A stretch of DNA of 64,000 bases from JAXMHB01 sp046346965 (GTDB lineage: Bacteria; Pseudomonadota; Gammaproteobacteria; Xanthomonadales; SZUA-5). Of this stretch, positions 36,853-45,710 are shown piece after piece. A program made the translations under genes and the position numbers. The notes under the pieces are model-generated. The model did no database searches. It was not told the DNA's origin and was given only the letters and a program-made list of their open reading frames with translations. The DNA lies in the NCBI GenBank assembly GCA_046346965.1, contig JAXMHB010000006.1, forward strand, positions 124,001 through 188,000. The letters are read 5' to 3'. Numbering within the stretch: the stretch's first letter is position 1; each line of letters opens with the position of its first letter.

Positions 36853-37017
36853 ATGGTCCGGCGGCTACGCACAAGGCAGCGCTGAGGTCGATCCGACGAT
36901 CGGCACAAATACGTCCCAGCCGGTGGGACGGTGGTCCGTCATGATGGTTCTCGTGCCGACGACGGCACAGCGGAGCGGCAAGGGCCGCAACCGTTCTATT
37001 TCCCAAGGAGAATCGCA

Positions 37018-37491
37018 ATGCCTCAGAACAACATCCCCTTCACCCTCACCTCCGAGCAGATCACGGCCGTCGATGCCGCGCTGGAGACGCTCGAAACCCA
37101 ACTGGCGGATCTGATCGTGCTGCAAGCGGCCAGCAAGCGCCGGATGATGCAGCTGGGCCAGAAGTCCGAAGCCTTCTGCCGGCAGTCGCTGCGCGTGCTC
37201 ACCGAAAATCCGCAGGTGGTGCCGCCCACGCTCAATGTGGCCGAGGCCGTGCGCGATCTGAATACGCGCGATCAGCTGAAGGCGCGCGCCATCCGGCTGT
37301 CGCAGTTGTTGTCGCGGATGGACGACACCGCCTTCGCGCTCGGCGGCGACGCCATGCGCGTCGCCACCCGCGGCTACTCGCTGCTGAAGGTGGTCGGTCG
37401 CAGCGAGGGTCTGGACGGCTTCCGCCGCGAACTGGGCGGCCGCTTCGCCCGCTCACGCCCGACCGACAAAACGGCGCCGCCTGCCGCATAG
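37018..37491 (+). CDS. Conserved hypothetical protein, helical
   Basis: A 157-residue protein; AAGGAG lies eight bases before the ATG at 37018. Mostly helical: FTLTSEQITAVDAALETLET, ASKRRMMQLGQKSEAFCRQS and LNTRDQLKARAIRLSQLLSR, with no membrane segment or known motif. A Lys/Pro tail (PTDKTAPPAA) ends it. It is transcribed away from the WYL/restriction island, with the 22-bp array upstream, and has its own terminator. Codon use is like the chromosome, so it is probably a resident gene. Function unknown. Confidence 0.75.
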   Translation: MPQNNIPFTLTSEQITAVDAALETLETQLADLIVLQAASKRRMMQLGQKSEAFCRQSLRVLTENPQVVPPTLNVAEAVRDLNTRDQLKARAIRLSQLLSRMDDTAFALGGDAMRVATRGYSLLKVVGRSEGLDGFRRELGGRFARSRPTDKTAPPAA

Positions 37492-37516
37492 TCGGCGCTG
37501 GTCATCCCCCCACCAG

Positions 37517-37547
37517 AAAGGCCGCCCTGGGGCGGCTTTCTCTTTTT
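37517..37547 (+). terminator. Rho-independent terminator
   Basis: Stem AAAGGCCGCC / GGCGGCTTT with one bulged G, followed by CTCTTTTT, 25 bp after the stop of the preceding gene. Confidence 0.85.
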
Positions 37548-37671
37548 GGGGTTCCCCAGTTTTTGAATGAAGGCCGTGTTGGCTGCCCGTCGCTCTCCGG
37601 GGAAAGAACTTCGCTTGTCATCGCGCCTCGATCTGAGAACATGCACGGACCGTAGACTTGGGATCCGTTCC

Positions 37672-38244
37672 ATGCACGCGTCAGTACGCTCGGTCGCCCT
37701 GGTCCTGGCGGGTTCGCTGATCGCCGCCCTTCCGCAGGCCGCGCGTGCGCAGGTCCACAAGTGCGTTTCCCCAACCGGCGCCATCGCCTTTCAGTCGCGC
37801 CCATGTCCGGAGCAATGGAGCAGCACCGAGGTCAAGCTGGAACCGCCGCCGCCGACTGCCGAGCCTGTGCCTTCCGAAACTAAGTCCGACACGCGCACCG
37901 ATGCCGAGCGTCGGCAAGCCCTGAGACAGTACTTGCGCGACATGGCGCCAGAGCCGGCGCCGGAGGCAGAGCCGCAACTGCCCTATGGCCCGCGCTCGTG
38001 GCGCTGCGAAAGCTTTGATCGTTCTGAGGTCTGGTATTTGCACAAACCCTGTCCGCCGGAAGCAGGCCGAATGGTTCTGGAGCGTGGCCGTGTGATCCAG
38101 CTCCAGATTCAAGTGCGCGGCCAAGAAATCAGCCGGGCAGAGGCTTGCAAGGCGATCAAGGAAGGCGCCGGGACACGCGCAGGCAGCCTCCGCGATCAGC
38201 ATCCCAGCCCCTATGATCGTCTGCGCGGCGACGACGATTGCTGA
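37672..38244 (+). CDS. DUF4124-type secreted protein
   Basis: A 190-residue protein. Signal peptide SVRSVALVLAGSLIAALPQAARA, then QVHKCVSPTGAIAFQSRPCP, the two-Cys opening of DUF4124 domains. A Pro/Glu-rich linker (PAPEAEPQLPYGPRS) leads to a second Cys-containing part (WRCESFDRSEVWYLHKPCPP), which repeats the same theme. Expected in the periplasm; function unknown. The ATG at 37672 is chosen because it starts the signal peptide; the ribosome binding site is weak. Confidence 0.7.
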   Translation: MHASVRSVALVLAGSLIAALPQAARAQVHKCVSPTGAIAFQSRPCPEQWSSTEVKLEPPPPTAEPVPSETKSDTRTDAERRQALRQYLRDMAPEPAPEAEPQLPYGPRSWRCESFDRSEVWYLHKPCPPEAGRMVLERGRVIQLQIQVRGQEISRAEACKAIKEGAGTRAGSLRDQHPSPYDRLRGDDDC

Positions 38245-38253
38245 GGGAACCCG

Positions 38254-38519
38254 CTCGCTGGAAAGCAATTCAGTCGCCGTCGCGGCTGACCAGACATGAC
38301 CAGCGTCCCGGCCTTGCTGGCGCGCAGACGCGTTCTGCCTAGTGACGACAGTGCCACGCAAGCGCTGCAGTGCCAGTCCCCCGCCCGCTGCCCCATCGCA
38401 GGCATGGTGGGCAAAAGGCATGACCAGCGTCCCGGTCTCGCTGGCGGACATACGCGTTTTGCCAGCTGACGACAGTGCCACGCAAGCGCTGCAGTGCTGT
38501 TCCCCCGCCCCCCGCCCCG
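38254..38519. repeat. Dispersed repeat cluster: MITE fragment plus two ~100-bp direct repeats
   Basis: 38254-38286 matches the inside of the MITE-like element at 41333-41365 (CTCGCTGGA...CGCCGTCGCGGC). Two copies of a ~100-bp unit, 38295-38394 and 38419-38519, follow. They share CATGACCAGCGTCCCGG and ACGACAGTGCCACGCAAGCG. An inverted relative of the unit lies at about 42285-42395. Confidence 0.75.
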
Positions 38520-38618
38520 CTTTCAGCGCTACGCACCGATGTTTGGCGAGAACGCCCCCAGCGCTGGGCAGGTCGCTATGCCCGGCCTATGCTGCGACGA
38601 CCCAACGACGATGCCGCC

Positions 38619-38822
38619 ATGGAAGAGCGTATCCAGGAACTCGAAATCCGCGTCGCTTTTCAGGACGATTTGCTGAGCAGTCTGAACGCAGAGGTGCACA
38701 GCGCGCATCAGGAGTTGCTGCGCCTGCGTGCAGAGATCGACTCGCTGCGCGCGTCGGTGGATGGGATGAAAAGCGGCGTCCGCGCCGATCCCAGTCTGGA
38801 GCCACCGCCCCCGCATTACTGA
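38619..38822 (+). CDS. slyX: SlyX family protein
   Basis: A 67-residue protein. MEERIQELEIRVAFQDDLLS followed by LNAEVHSAHQELLRLRAEID is the SlyX coiled-coil pattern, with the usual Pro-rich end PSLEPPPPHY. An in-frame ATG at 38589 would add MLRRPNDDAA; the shorter start fits the family. SlyX is a small cytoplasmic protein of uncertain role. It stands alone among repeats. Confidence 0.8.
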   Translation: MEERIQELEIRVAFQDDLLSSLNAEVHSAHQELLRLRAEIDSLRASVDGMKSGVRADPSLEPPPPHY

Positions 38823-38900
38823 GGGCGGTCGCGACAAGCTTGCCCGTTCTGCAAACTGGCAACAGTGCAACACAGCCGCCGCATGGCTGTCTGTACGAAC

Positions 38901-39080
38901 CGAGTCCCGATTCCCGGGGTCCCGATTCCCGGGGTCCCGATTCCCGGAGTCGCGAGTCGCGAGTCCCGAGTCCCGAGTCCCGAGTCCCGAGTCCCGAGTC
39001 CCGAGTCCCGAGTCCCGAGTCCCGAGTCCCGAGTCCCGAGTCCCGAGTCCCGAGTCCCGAGTCCCGAGTCCCGAGTCCCG
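38901..39080. repeat. Heptanucleotide array, GTCCCGA type, ~25 units
   Basis: Seven-base units GTCCCGA, nearly perfect from 38960 on. The first ~60 bp are variant units (GTCCCGATTCCCGGG, GTCGCGA). It ends 20 bp after the 3' end of the oligomer hydrolase gene, which is transcribed toward it. Confidence 0.95.
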
Positions 39081-39100
39081 TTCTTGCCCCGACGCTGCCT

Positions 39101-40969
39101 TCAGTCCGGCACGCGCAGGACGTCGCCGACGAGGCCGATGGCGCTGTCGCCCGGATCTGCGCGCAGCTCGCCCAGGTGCGCCTGACTCAGCGCCGGCACA
39201 TTGCCATCGGCGCCGGTGCCGCGCATCTGGGTGCGCACGACCTGGCTCGGGGCCGGGGCCGGGCCGCCGCGCAGGTGGGCCAGCGTCTGGTCCAGCGCCT
39301 GATAGAAGTAGGGCAACAAGGGTACGAAGCGCGCGGCGTAGGGCGGCTGGGCCAGGAAGCTGTCGAAGTGCTGGGCGTGTTCGATCTCCCAGTAGGACAG
39401 CCGGGTGGCGCCGTGGCGCAGCGCCGATTCCACATAGGGGCGCGAGGTGGCGCCGACCGGGATCAGGCCGTCGTCGCGGCCGTGGATGATCACCACCGGG
39501 CGCTGCGGCAGCACGCCGCGGGCGCGCACTTCGCGCTCGCCGGCACGCAGGCGCTGGCCGAGGTCGTTGTCGGCCTGATAGGCCGTCCACAGGCAATCGA
39601 GTCCGGCCAGCGCCGGATCGCTGCCCTCGCCCTTGGGCGCGACGATCTGCACGCCGGCGCTCGGCGCCACGCCCGAGGAGGTGGCAAACCAGCGTGCGTG
39701 ATCGGCCGCGGTGGCCATGCGCGGAGCGCCGTCGGTACCGAGCATGGCGAAGCGGAAGCCGCACATCTGCTCGTCGGCGCCGGCGCGCGCATAGCTCTGC
39801 GCATAGGTCACGGCTACCGCGCGCCAGAGATCGGCGACCAGATTGGTGGCGTTGTTGTCGAGCGCGCTGCGCGGGAAGCCGAGCGTCTGCAGACGCGCCA
39901 GCGCCGCGGCCGACTGCGCCGCCACATCGCTGCCGCTGATCCAGCCGCGCTCCGCCAACACCTGACAGCGTGACTGGAACTCCGTCACCCGCAGCGCCAG
40001 ATAGCCGGCCAGCGGCGTGCCGGCCAGCTCGGGCTGCAGTTGCGCGCACGGCGCCAGCATCGCCGCCTGCAGCGCGTAGTCCAACAGCGACGGCGTGCCG
40101 GGAATGCTGATCTGCGGCGCCGCCGCGACCACGGCGTCGATCAGGCCCTCGTCGTCCTGCTCGATGGCGTGCAGCACCGCGCCGCCGCCGTTGGAAATGC
40201 TGGCGGCGATTACCGTGGTGTTGTCGGCGCGGAAACGCTGGCCGGGGTAGCGCTCCTCCAGCATCAGCAGCGCAAAGCGCGCGGCCGAGCGTGTCATCCG
40301 CCCCCAATGGGCCTCGGGGTTGTCTTTGGAATGCGCATGCTTGACGGCAATGCCGCGCACCGCGGCGCCCGGCGTCGGCGGCGCCGCCTCGGCGTTGAAG
40401 CCCGAACGCGGGCCGGGTGGCACCGGCTCGCCATCGACGGCGATGCCGACGGCGTGGTCGAGATCGTAAAAGCCGGTGCCGGCGCCCTTGTCGGTGTACA
40501 CGACCGCGCAGCCGTGGGTCAGTCCCCAGGCACCGGCGGTGGCCATCGCGCCGTAGATGCCGCGCGAACCCGACACCGGCGCCACCACCACGCAAGGACG
40601 CGCCGGATCGAAGCTGTCCGGGATGTGCATCAGCACGCCGTGCGGCTGCCACAGGCCGACCTCGCCCAGCCAGGCCTTGACCTCGACGCCGGGCACCGCC
40701 GGCAGCGAGCCGTACAGCTGGCCGTAGCCGCCGCCGGCCGAGAGATCGGCGATGCCGCGCCAGTTGGTGTGATAGGCGAGGCGGCGACGGCCCTCGGCAT
40801 CCTCGCTGACCTGCGGCGGCGTCGGATCGGCCAGCCCAGCGGCGCCGAGCCCGGCGGTCAGCAGATCCTCGCTACGGCCTTCCAGCGCCGGCTCGATCAC
40901 GTGGGGCTTTTCGGACATGGTGGCACAGCCTCCCAGCAGGACGGGCAACAACAGCAGCAGCGGACGCAT
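39101..40969 (-). CDS. D-(-)-3-hydroxybutyrate oligomer hydrolase, lipoprotein
   Basis: A 622-residue protein. Lipoprotein signal MRPLLLLLPVLLGGCATMSE (lipobox LGGC). It belongs to the 3HB-oligomer hydrolase family (PF10605): YGQLYGSLPAVPGVEVKAWL, VVVAPVSGSRGIYGAMATAG and the nucleophile elbow AASISNGGGAVLHA, with GRDDGLIPVGA and EHAQHFDSF supplying the late Asp and His. It breaks 3-hydroxybutyrate oligomers to monomers. The lipobox suggests an outer-face location rather than the cytoplasm. No PHB synthesis genes are visible nearby. The heptamer array begins 20 bp after the stop. Confidence 0.88.
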   Translation of the reverse strand: MRPLLLLLPVLLGGCATMSEKPHVIEPALEGRSEDLLTAGLGAAGLADPTPPQVSEDAEGRRRLAYHTNWRGIADLSAGGGYGQLYGSLPAVPGVEVKAWLGEVGLWQPHGVLMHIPDSFDPARPCVVVAPVSGSRGIYGAMATAGAWGLTHGCAVVYTDKGAGTGFYDLDHAVGIAVDGEPVPPGPRSGFNAEAAPPTPGAAVRGIAVKHAHSKDNPEAHWGRMTRSAARFALLMLEERYPGQRFRADNTTVIAASISNGGGAVLHAIEQDDEGLIDAVVAAAPQISIPGTPSLLDYALQAAMLAPCAQLQPELAGTPLAGYLALRVTEFQSRCQVLAERGWISGSDVAAQSAAALARLQTLGFPRSALDNNATNLVADLWRAVAVTYAQSYARAGADEQMCGFRFAMLGTDGAPRMATAADHARWFATSSGVAPSAGVQIVAPKGEGSDPALAGLDCLWTAYQADNDLGQRLRAGEREVRARGVLPQRPVVIIHGRDDGLIPVGATSRPYVESALRHGATRLSYWEIEHAQHFDSFLAQPPYAARFVPLLPYFYQALDQTLAHLRGGPAPAPSQVVRTQMRGTGADGNVPALSQAHLGELRADPGDSAIGLVGDVLRVPD

Positions 40970-41118
40970 AGGGCATCGACCTGAAGAATCGAACCCTTGA
41001 TCTTACGCCGCGCGCGCCTCGGCTCGTATCGGCTGATCGGACAGGGGGCAGCGGCGCGGGGATGCCGCGCGCGCGCTTGCCCTGTAGCCTTCCGCCCTCG
41101 ATTCAAGCTGGCATGCGC

Positions 41119-41391
41119 TAGGGAACCTCTGGACAAGTCTCGTGAGCCGCGTTGCGAGTCAGAATCGTCTGCCGCTAGGCGCGGTCCGCAGGGCATAGCC
41201 CGGCTCTCTGGCCAAGGGCCGGAACGACGCGGCGGACGATTCTGGCCGCAACCCTTCGGGACGGGGCTGAATCGACCTCCAGCGTCGTCAGTCGCCTCGG
41301 CCAGAGAGCCAGCTATGCCCTTCGGCGACTTCCTCGCTGGAGACCGATTCAGCCGCCGTCGCGGCCACGATACTTATTCAGAGGTTCCCTA
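41119..41391. mobile_element. MITE-like element ending at the bioC start codon
   Basis: Terminal inverted repeats of 19 bp, TAGGGAACCTCTGGACAAG and CTTATTCAGAGGTTCCCTA, match at 17 of 19 positions. Inside, GGGCATAG...GGCTCTCTGGCC pairs with GGCCAGAGAGCC...CTATGCCC, giving a second large hairpin. There is no coding capacity at 273 bp. The right end abuts the bioC ATG. A piece with ACAAGTCTCGTGAGCCGCG recurs at 42418, and an inner piece at 38254. Confidence 0.75.
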
Positions 41392-42266
41392 TGAGTTTTG
41401 ATCGGCATCGGGTGCAACGCGCCTTCTCGCAGGCGGCAAGCGCGTATGAGCAGACGGCAGTGCTGCAGCGCGAGGTGGGCGATCAACTGCTGGAGCGCGT
41501 GGCGCCGCTGGTGGACGCGCCGGCGCGCATCCTCGATGTCGGCGCCGGCACCGGGCGGCTGTCGGCGGCGTTGAAGCGGCGCTATCCACGGGCAGAAGTG
41601 GTGGCGCTCGATCTGGCGATCGGCATGCTGCGCGAGGCACGTCGGCATGCCGGCTGGTGGCGGCCGTTCCGGCGCGTCGCCGGCGATGCCCAGGCCCTGC
41701 CCTTCGCCGACGGCAGCGTCGATCTGCTGGTGTCCAATCTGTGCCTGCAGTGGTGTGCGGATCTGCGCGCCGCGCTGTACGAGTTCCGCCGCGTGTTGAA
41801 GCCGGGCGGCTGGCTGCTGTTCACCAGCTTCGGCCCGGACACGCTGAAGGAGCTGCGCGCGGCCTGGCGTGCCGCCGATGACCATGGCCATGTGCACAGC
41901 TTTCTCGATATGCACGATGTCGGCGATCAGGTGCTGGCGCAGGGTTTCGCCGATCCGATGTTCGATGTCGAGCGCTACACGCTGACCTATGCCGACGCCC
42001 GTCAACTGATGCGCGAGCTCAAGCAGATCGGCGCCGGCAACGCGCTCGGCGGGCGCGCGCGCGGGCTGACCGGCAAGCAGGCCTACGCGCGCATGCTTGC
42101 CGCCTACGAGGGCTACCGGCAGGCCGGCACGCTGCCGGCCAGCTACGAGGTGATCTTTGGTCAGGCGCAAGCGCCTGCCGCCGGGCGTCCGCTACGCGGG
42201 CCGCAGGGCGATCTCGCCAGTTTCAGCGTGGACGCCATGCGCGCGCTGGTGCGGCGCCCGCGCTGA
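41391..42266 (+). CDS. bioC: Malonyl-ACP O-methyltransferase
   Basis: A 291-residue protein. MSFDRHRVQRAFSQAASAYE is the typical BioC opening, then ILDVGAGTGRLSAALKRRYP (SAM-binding motif I), LPFADGSVDLLVSNLCLQWC and LKPGGWLLFTSFGPDTLKEL. BioC methylates malonyl-ACP to disguise it for pimelate synthesis in the biotin pathway. The ATG abuts a MITE-like element whose end contributes AGAGG six bases upstream as ribosome binding site. No other bio gene lies in the window. Confidence 0.92.
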   Translation: MSFDRHRVQRAFSQAASAYEQTAVLQREVGDQLLERVAPLVDAPARILDVGAGTGRLSAALKRRYPRAEVVALDLAIGMLREARRHAGWWRPFRRVAGDAQALPFADGSVDLLVSNLCLQWCADLRAALYEFRRVLKPGGWLLFTSFGPDTLKELRAAWRAADDHGHVHSFLDMHDVGDQVLAQGFADPMFDVERYTLTYADARQLMRELKQIGAGNALGGRARGLTGKQAYARMLAAYEGYRQAGTLPASYEVIFGQAQAPAAGRPLRGPQGDLASFSVDAMRALVRRPR

Positions 42267-42417
42267 GGCCTTGGGGAAGCTCTTGCCAAATATGGGTGCG
42301 TGGGCAAAAAGCGGGGCGGGGGGCAGGGGGCGGGGGACCGGCCATGCGGCGCCTGCGTTGCACTGTCGCCAGTTTGCAGAGCGAGTAAGCGCGCCGTAGG
42401 CGAGACAGGGGCTCTGA

Positions 42418-42626
42418 ACAAGTCTCGTGAGCCGCGCTGCGAGTCAGAATCGGCTGCCAAACTGGCGGTCCCGGGTCCCGGGTCCCGGGTCCCGGGTCCC
42501 GGGTCCCGAGTCCCGAGTCCCGAGTCCCGGGTCCCGAGTCCCGAGTCCCGAGTCCCGGGTCCCGAGTCCCGAGTCCCGAGTCCCGAGTCCCGAGTCCCGA
42601 GTCCGAGTCCCGAGTCCCGGGTCCCG
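42418..42626. repeat. Heptanucleotide array, GTCCCGG/GTCCCGA, ~23 units, with flanking repeat
   Basis: 42468-42626 is a run of GTCCCGG and GTCCCGA units with one unit a base short. It is preceded at 42418-42460 by ACAAGTCTCGTGAGCCGCG-type DNA also found at 41132-41175. It lies between the convergent bioC and polA genes. 42285-42395 is an inverted relative of the 38419 repeat. Confidence 0.93.
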
Positions 42627-42652
42627 AAGCACCCATGTTGGGTAGAGCTTCC

Positions 42653-45370
42653 CTAGTGCGCCTCGTCCCAGTTGGCGCCGATGCCGACGTCCACCACCAG
42701 TGGCACCGCCAGCTCGGCGGCCGCCGCCATGCGCTCGCTGATCAGCGGTCGATAGTGGGCGAGCGCGTCCTCGCGCACCTCGAACACCAGTTCGTCGTGC
42801 ACCTGCAGCAGCATGCGGATCTCGCCTTCGTGGCCGGCCAGCCGGGCATCCAGGTCGATCATCGCGCGCTTGATGATGTCGGCCGCGGTGCCCTGCATCG
42901 GCGCGTTGATGGCGGCGCGCTCGGCGCCCTGGCGCAGACCGTAGCTCTTGGCGCGGATGTCGGGCAGGTACAAACGGCGGCCGTACACGGTTTCCACATA
43001 GCCGTCCTCGCGCGCCTTGCGGCGGGTGGATTCCATGTACTCGCGCACGCCGGGATAGCGTGAGAAGTACAGGTCCACGTAGTCCTGCGCCTGCCCGCGG
43101 CCGATGCCGAGCTGGCGCCCCAGTCCAAAGGCGCTCATGCCGTAGATCAGGCCGAAGTTGATCGCCTTGGCCGCGCGGCGCTCATTGCTGCTGACCTCGT
43201 CCGGCGTCTTGCCGAACACCTCGGCGGCGGTGGCGCGATGGATGTCCTGCCCGTCCTGGAAGGCGCGCAGCAGGCCGCGATCGCCCGACAGATGCGCCAT
43301 GATGCGCAGCTCGATCTGCGAGTAGTCGGCCGCCAGCACCAGCCAGCCGGGCGGCGCGATGAAGGCCTGACGGATGCGTCGGCCCTCCGGCGTGCGGATC
43401 GGGATGTTCTGCAGATTGGGATCGGAGGAGGACAGCCGACCGGTCGCCGCCACCGCCTGGTGGAAACTGGTGTGCACGCGCCCGGTGCCGGGATGGATCA
43501 GCTCCGGCAGCTTGTCGGTGTAGGTGCCCTTGAGCTTGGCCAGCGAGCGGTAATCGAGGATCTTGCGCGGCAGCTCATCGACCTCGGCGAGTTCCTCCAG
43601 CGCCTCCTCGTTGGTCGAGGGCTGGCCGGAGGGCGTGCGGTGCTTGATCGGCAGTCCGCGCGATTCGAACAGCACCTGCGCCAGCTGCTTGGGCGAATCC
43701 AGGCTGAAGGGATGACCGGCGAGCGCATGCGCCTCGCTCTGCAGCCGGATCATCGCGTGGCCGAGCTCATTGCTCTGCAGGCGCAGCAGCTGGGCATCGA
43801 TCAACACGCCGGTGCGTTCCATCTTCGCCAGCACCGGCGCCAGTGGCATCTCGATGTCGGCAAATACGCTTGCCAGCGTCGGCACCGCCTGCAAGCGCGG
43901 CCATAGCGCCTGGTGCAGGCGCAGCGTGATGTCGGCGTCCTCGGCGGCGTACTGACAAGCCTCGTCCAGCCCCACCTGCGAGAAGCTGATCTGCTTGGCG
44001 CCCTTGCCGGCCACGTCCTCGTAGTGGACGGTGTCCACAGCCAGATAACGCTTGGCCAGCGCATCCATGTTGTGCTGGGTAGCGGTCGAGTTCCACACAT
44101 AGGACTCGAGCATGGTGTCGTAGCGCAGACCGGCCATGGCAATACCGTAGCGTGTCAGCACATTGAGGTCGTACTTGCCGTGCTGGGCGATCTTCGGCCG
44201 CGCCGGGTCTTCCAGCAGCGGCTTCAAGGCGGCCAGCACCTGGTCGAGCGGCAGCTGGCGCGGCGTGCCGGGATAGTCGTGGCCCACCGGCACGTAGGCG
44301 GCATGGCCAGGCTCGACCGCGAAAGACACGCCGACCAGCTCGGCGCGCTGCGCGTCCAGGCTGGTGGTCTCGGTATCGAAAGCGAAGGCCGGGGCAGCGC
44401 GCAGGCGCTCGATCCACTCGATAAAGGCCGCCGCCTCGGTGATGAGCTCGTAGCGGATCTGCGCGGGTGCGGGCGGAATGTCCTCGGGCGGCAACGGCGC
44501 CCGCTGCGGCGCCGGCGTCGTCGCCTTGCCGCCGATCTCGCTCAGCAGCTGCTTGAAGCCATAGCGCGCATAAAGCTCGCGCAGCGCATCGAGGTCAGGC
44601 GGCGCCAGCGCCAGATCGGCCGGGCCGATCGGCAGCGCGCAATCGGTTTTCACCGTCACCAGCTGACGATTGAGCGGCAGCCGCGGCAACGCCGCGCGCA
44701 GGTTTTCGCCGACCTTGCCGCTGACCTCATCGGCGCGCGCGATCACCTGATCGAGGCTGCCGTAGGTCGCCAGCCACTTGGCCGCGGTCTTCGGGCCGCA
44801 TTTCTCGACGCCCGGCACGTTGTCGACGCTGTCGCCCATCAGCGCCAGAAAGTCGATGATGCGCTCGGGCGGCACGCCGAACTTGGCCTCCACGCCGACG
44901 CGATCCAGGCGCTCGCCGGTCATCGTGTTGAGCCACTCGATTCCGGGTTCCACCAGCTGGGTCAGATCCTTGTCGCTGGTGGAGATCACCACCTGCATGC
45001 CAGCCGCCTTGCCCTGCCGCGCCAGCGTGCCAATCACGTCATCGGCTTCGACGCCCGGCTCGCGCAGGATCGGCACGCCCATGGCCTCGACGATGCGCAG
45101 CAGCGGGTCGATCTGCAGGCGCAGATCCTCCGGCATCGGCGGGCGGTTGGCCTTGTACTCGGGATCGAGCGCATCGCGGAAGGTGCCGCCGGAGGCGTCG
45201 AAGACGAAGGCCAGATGCTCCGGTTTGTCGACCGTCAGCACCTTGCGCAGCATGTTGACGACCCCGAACAGCGCGCCGGTCGGCTCGCCGGCCGCGTTCG
45301 ACAGCGGCGGCAGCGCGTGAAAGGCGCGATACATAAAGCTGGAGCCGTCGATCAGATAGAGCGTGGTCAT
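42653..45370 (-). CDS. polA: DNA polymerase I
   Basis: A 905-residue protein, standard length. 5'-3' exonuclease domain first (YLIDGSSFMYRAFHALPPLS; DASGGTFRDALDPEYKANRP). The 3'-5' exonuclease motif is intact (FAFDTETTSLDAQ). The polymerase has motif A DYSQIELRIMAHLSGD, motif B RRAAKAINFGLIYGMSAFGL and motif C QVHDELVFEV. It fills gaps in repair and removes Okazaki primers. It is third in a minus-strand run after slt and a small membrane gene. Confidence 0.97.
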   Translation of the reverse strand: MTTLYLIDGSSFMYRAFHALPPLSNAAGEPTGALFGVVNMLRKVLTVDKPEHLAFVFDASGGTFRDALDPEYKANRPPMPEDLRLQIDPLLRIVEAMGVPILREPGVEADDVIGTLARQGKAAGMQVVISTSDKDLTQLVEPGIEWLNTMTGERLDRVGVEAKFGVPPERIIDFLALMGDSVDNVPGVEKCGPKTAAKWLATYGSLDQVIARADEVSGKVGENLRAALPRLPLNRQLVTVKTDCALPIGPADLALAPPDLDALRELYARYGFKQLLSEIGGKATTPAPQRAPLPPEDIPPAPAQIRYELITEAAAFIEWIERLRAAPAFAFDTETTSLDAQRAELVGVSFAVEPGHAAYVPVGHDYPGTPRQLPLDQVLAALKPLLEDPARPKIAQHGKYDLNVLTRYGIAMAGLRYDTMLESYVWNSTATQHNMDALAKRYLAVDTVHYEDVAGKGAKQISFSQVGLDEACQYAAEDADITLRLHQALWPRLQAVPTLASVFADIEMPLAPVLAKMERTGVLIDAQLLRLQSNELGHAMIRLQSEAHALAGHPFSLDSPKQLAQVLFESRGLPIKHRTPSGQPSTNEEALEELAEVDELPRKILDYRSLAKLKGTYTDKLPELIHPGTGRVHTSFHQAVAATGRLSSSDPNLQNIPIRTPEGRRIRQAFIAPPGWLVLAADYSQIELRIMAHLSGDRGLLRAFQDGQDIHRATAAEVFGKTPDEVSSNERRAAKAINFGLIYGMSAFGLGRQLGIGRGQAQDYVDLYFSRYPGVREYMESTRRKAREDGYVETVYGRRLYLPDIRAKSYGLRQGAERAAINAPMQGTAADIIKRAMIDLDARLAGHEGEIRMLLQVHDELVFEVREDALAHYRPLISERMAAAAELAVPLVVDVGIGANWDEAH

Positions 45371-45439
45371 GGTGAGAGCTCGTCAGCGGGCAGCGGCCAT
45401 TCTCGCCGCAATCGCGCATGCGGCGCAGCCTGACTGCGC

Positions 45440-45667
45440 TCAGCGCCGCGAGCGCGGCTTTGCCGCCAGCGCCAGTTTGATGATCAAGGGCAGCGACACC
45501 AGCATCAGCAGCGCACCGAGGGCGATCGCCGGGATCGCCAGTCCATGTGCAGCCAGCCAGCGAAACGGCAGCTCCGCGGGCGAGAAATAGGCACCGAGGC
45601 CAAAGGCCAGCAGCGCCGCGCCGAGCGCATCGACGAAGGCCAGGGGAATCAGCAGGTGGCGTGGCAT
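45440..45667 (-). CDS. Small two-helix membrane protein
   Basis: A 75-residue protein with two or three hydrophobic helices (LAFVDALGAALLAFGLGAYF, AIPAIALGALLMLVSLPLII) and a basic C-terminus (KPRSRR). The ATG at 45667 has GGAG seven bases upstream; an ATG two codons earlier is worse placed. It lies between slt and polA on the same strand. The family is not firmly recognised. Confidence 0.65.
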   Translation of the reverse strand: MPRHLLIPLAFVDALGAALLAFGLGAYFSPAELPFRWLAAHGLAIPAIALGALLMLVSLPLIIKLALAAKPRSRR

Positions 45668-45710
45668 TAGCATGCTCCGGGTGGCGGTGCGGCAATGATG
45701 CCGGCAGCGC

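Noticed and set aside
36390..36944. Protein-coding repeats in the 22-bp array, on either strand
   Set aside because: The unit lacks stop codons in most frames, so several overlapping frames are open on both strands; none has a convincing start signal, and the period is not a multiple of three.
38901..39080. Repetitive protein encoded by the heptamer array
   Set aside because: A 7-bp unit without stops keeps all frames open; the array is intergenic next to a gene end and occurs again elsewhere.
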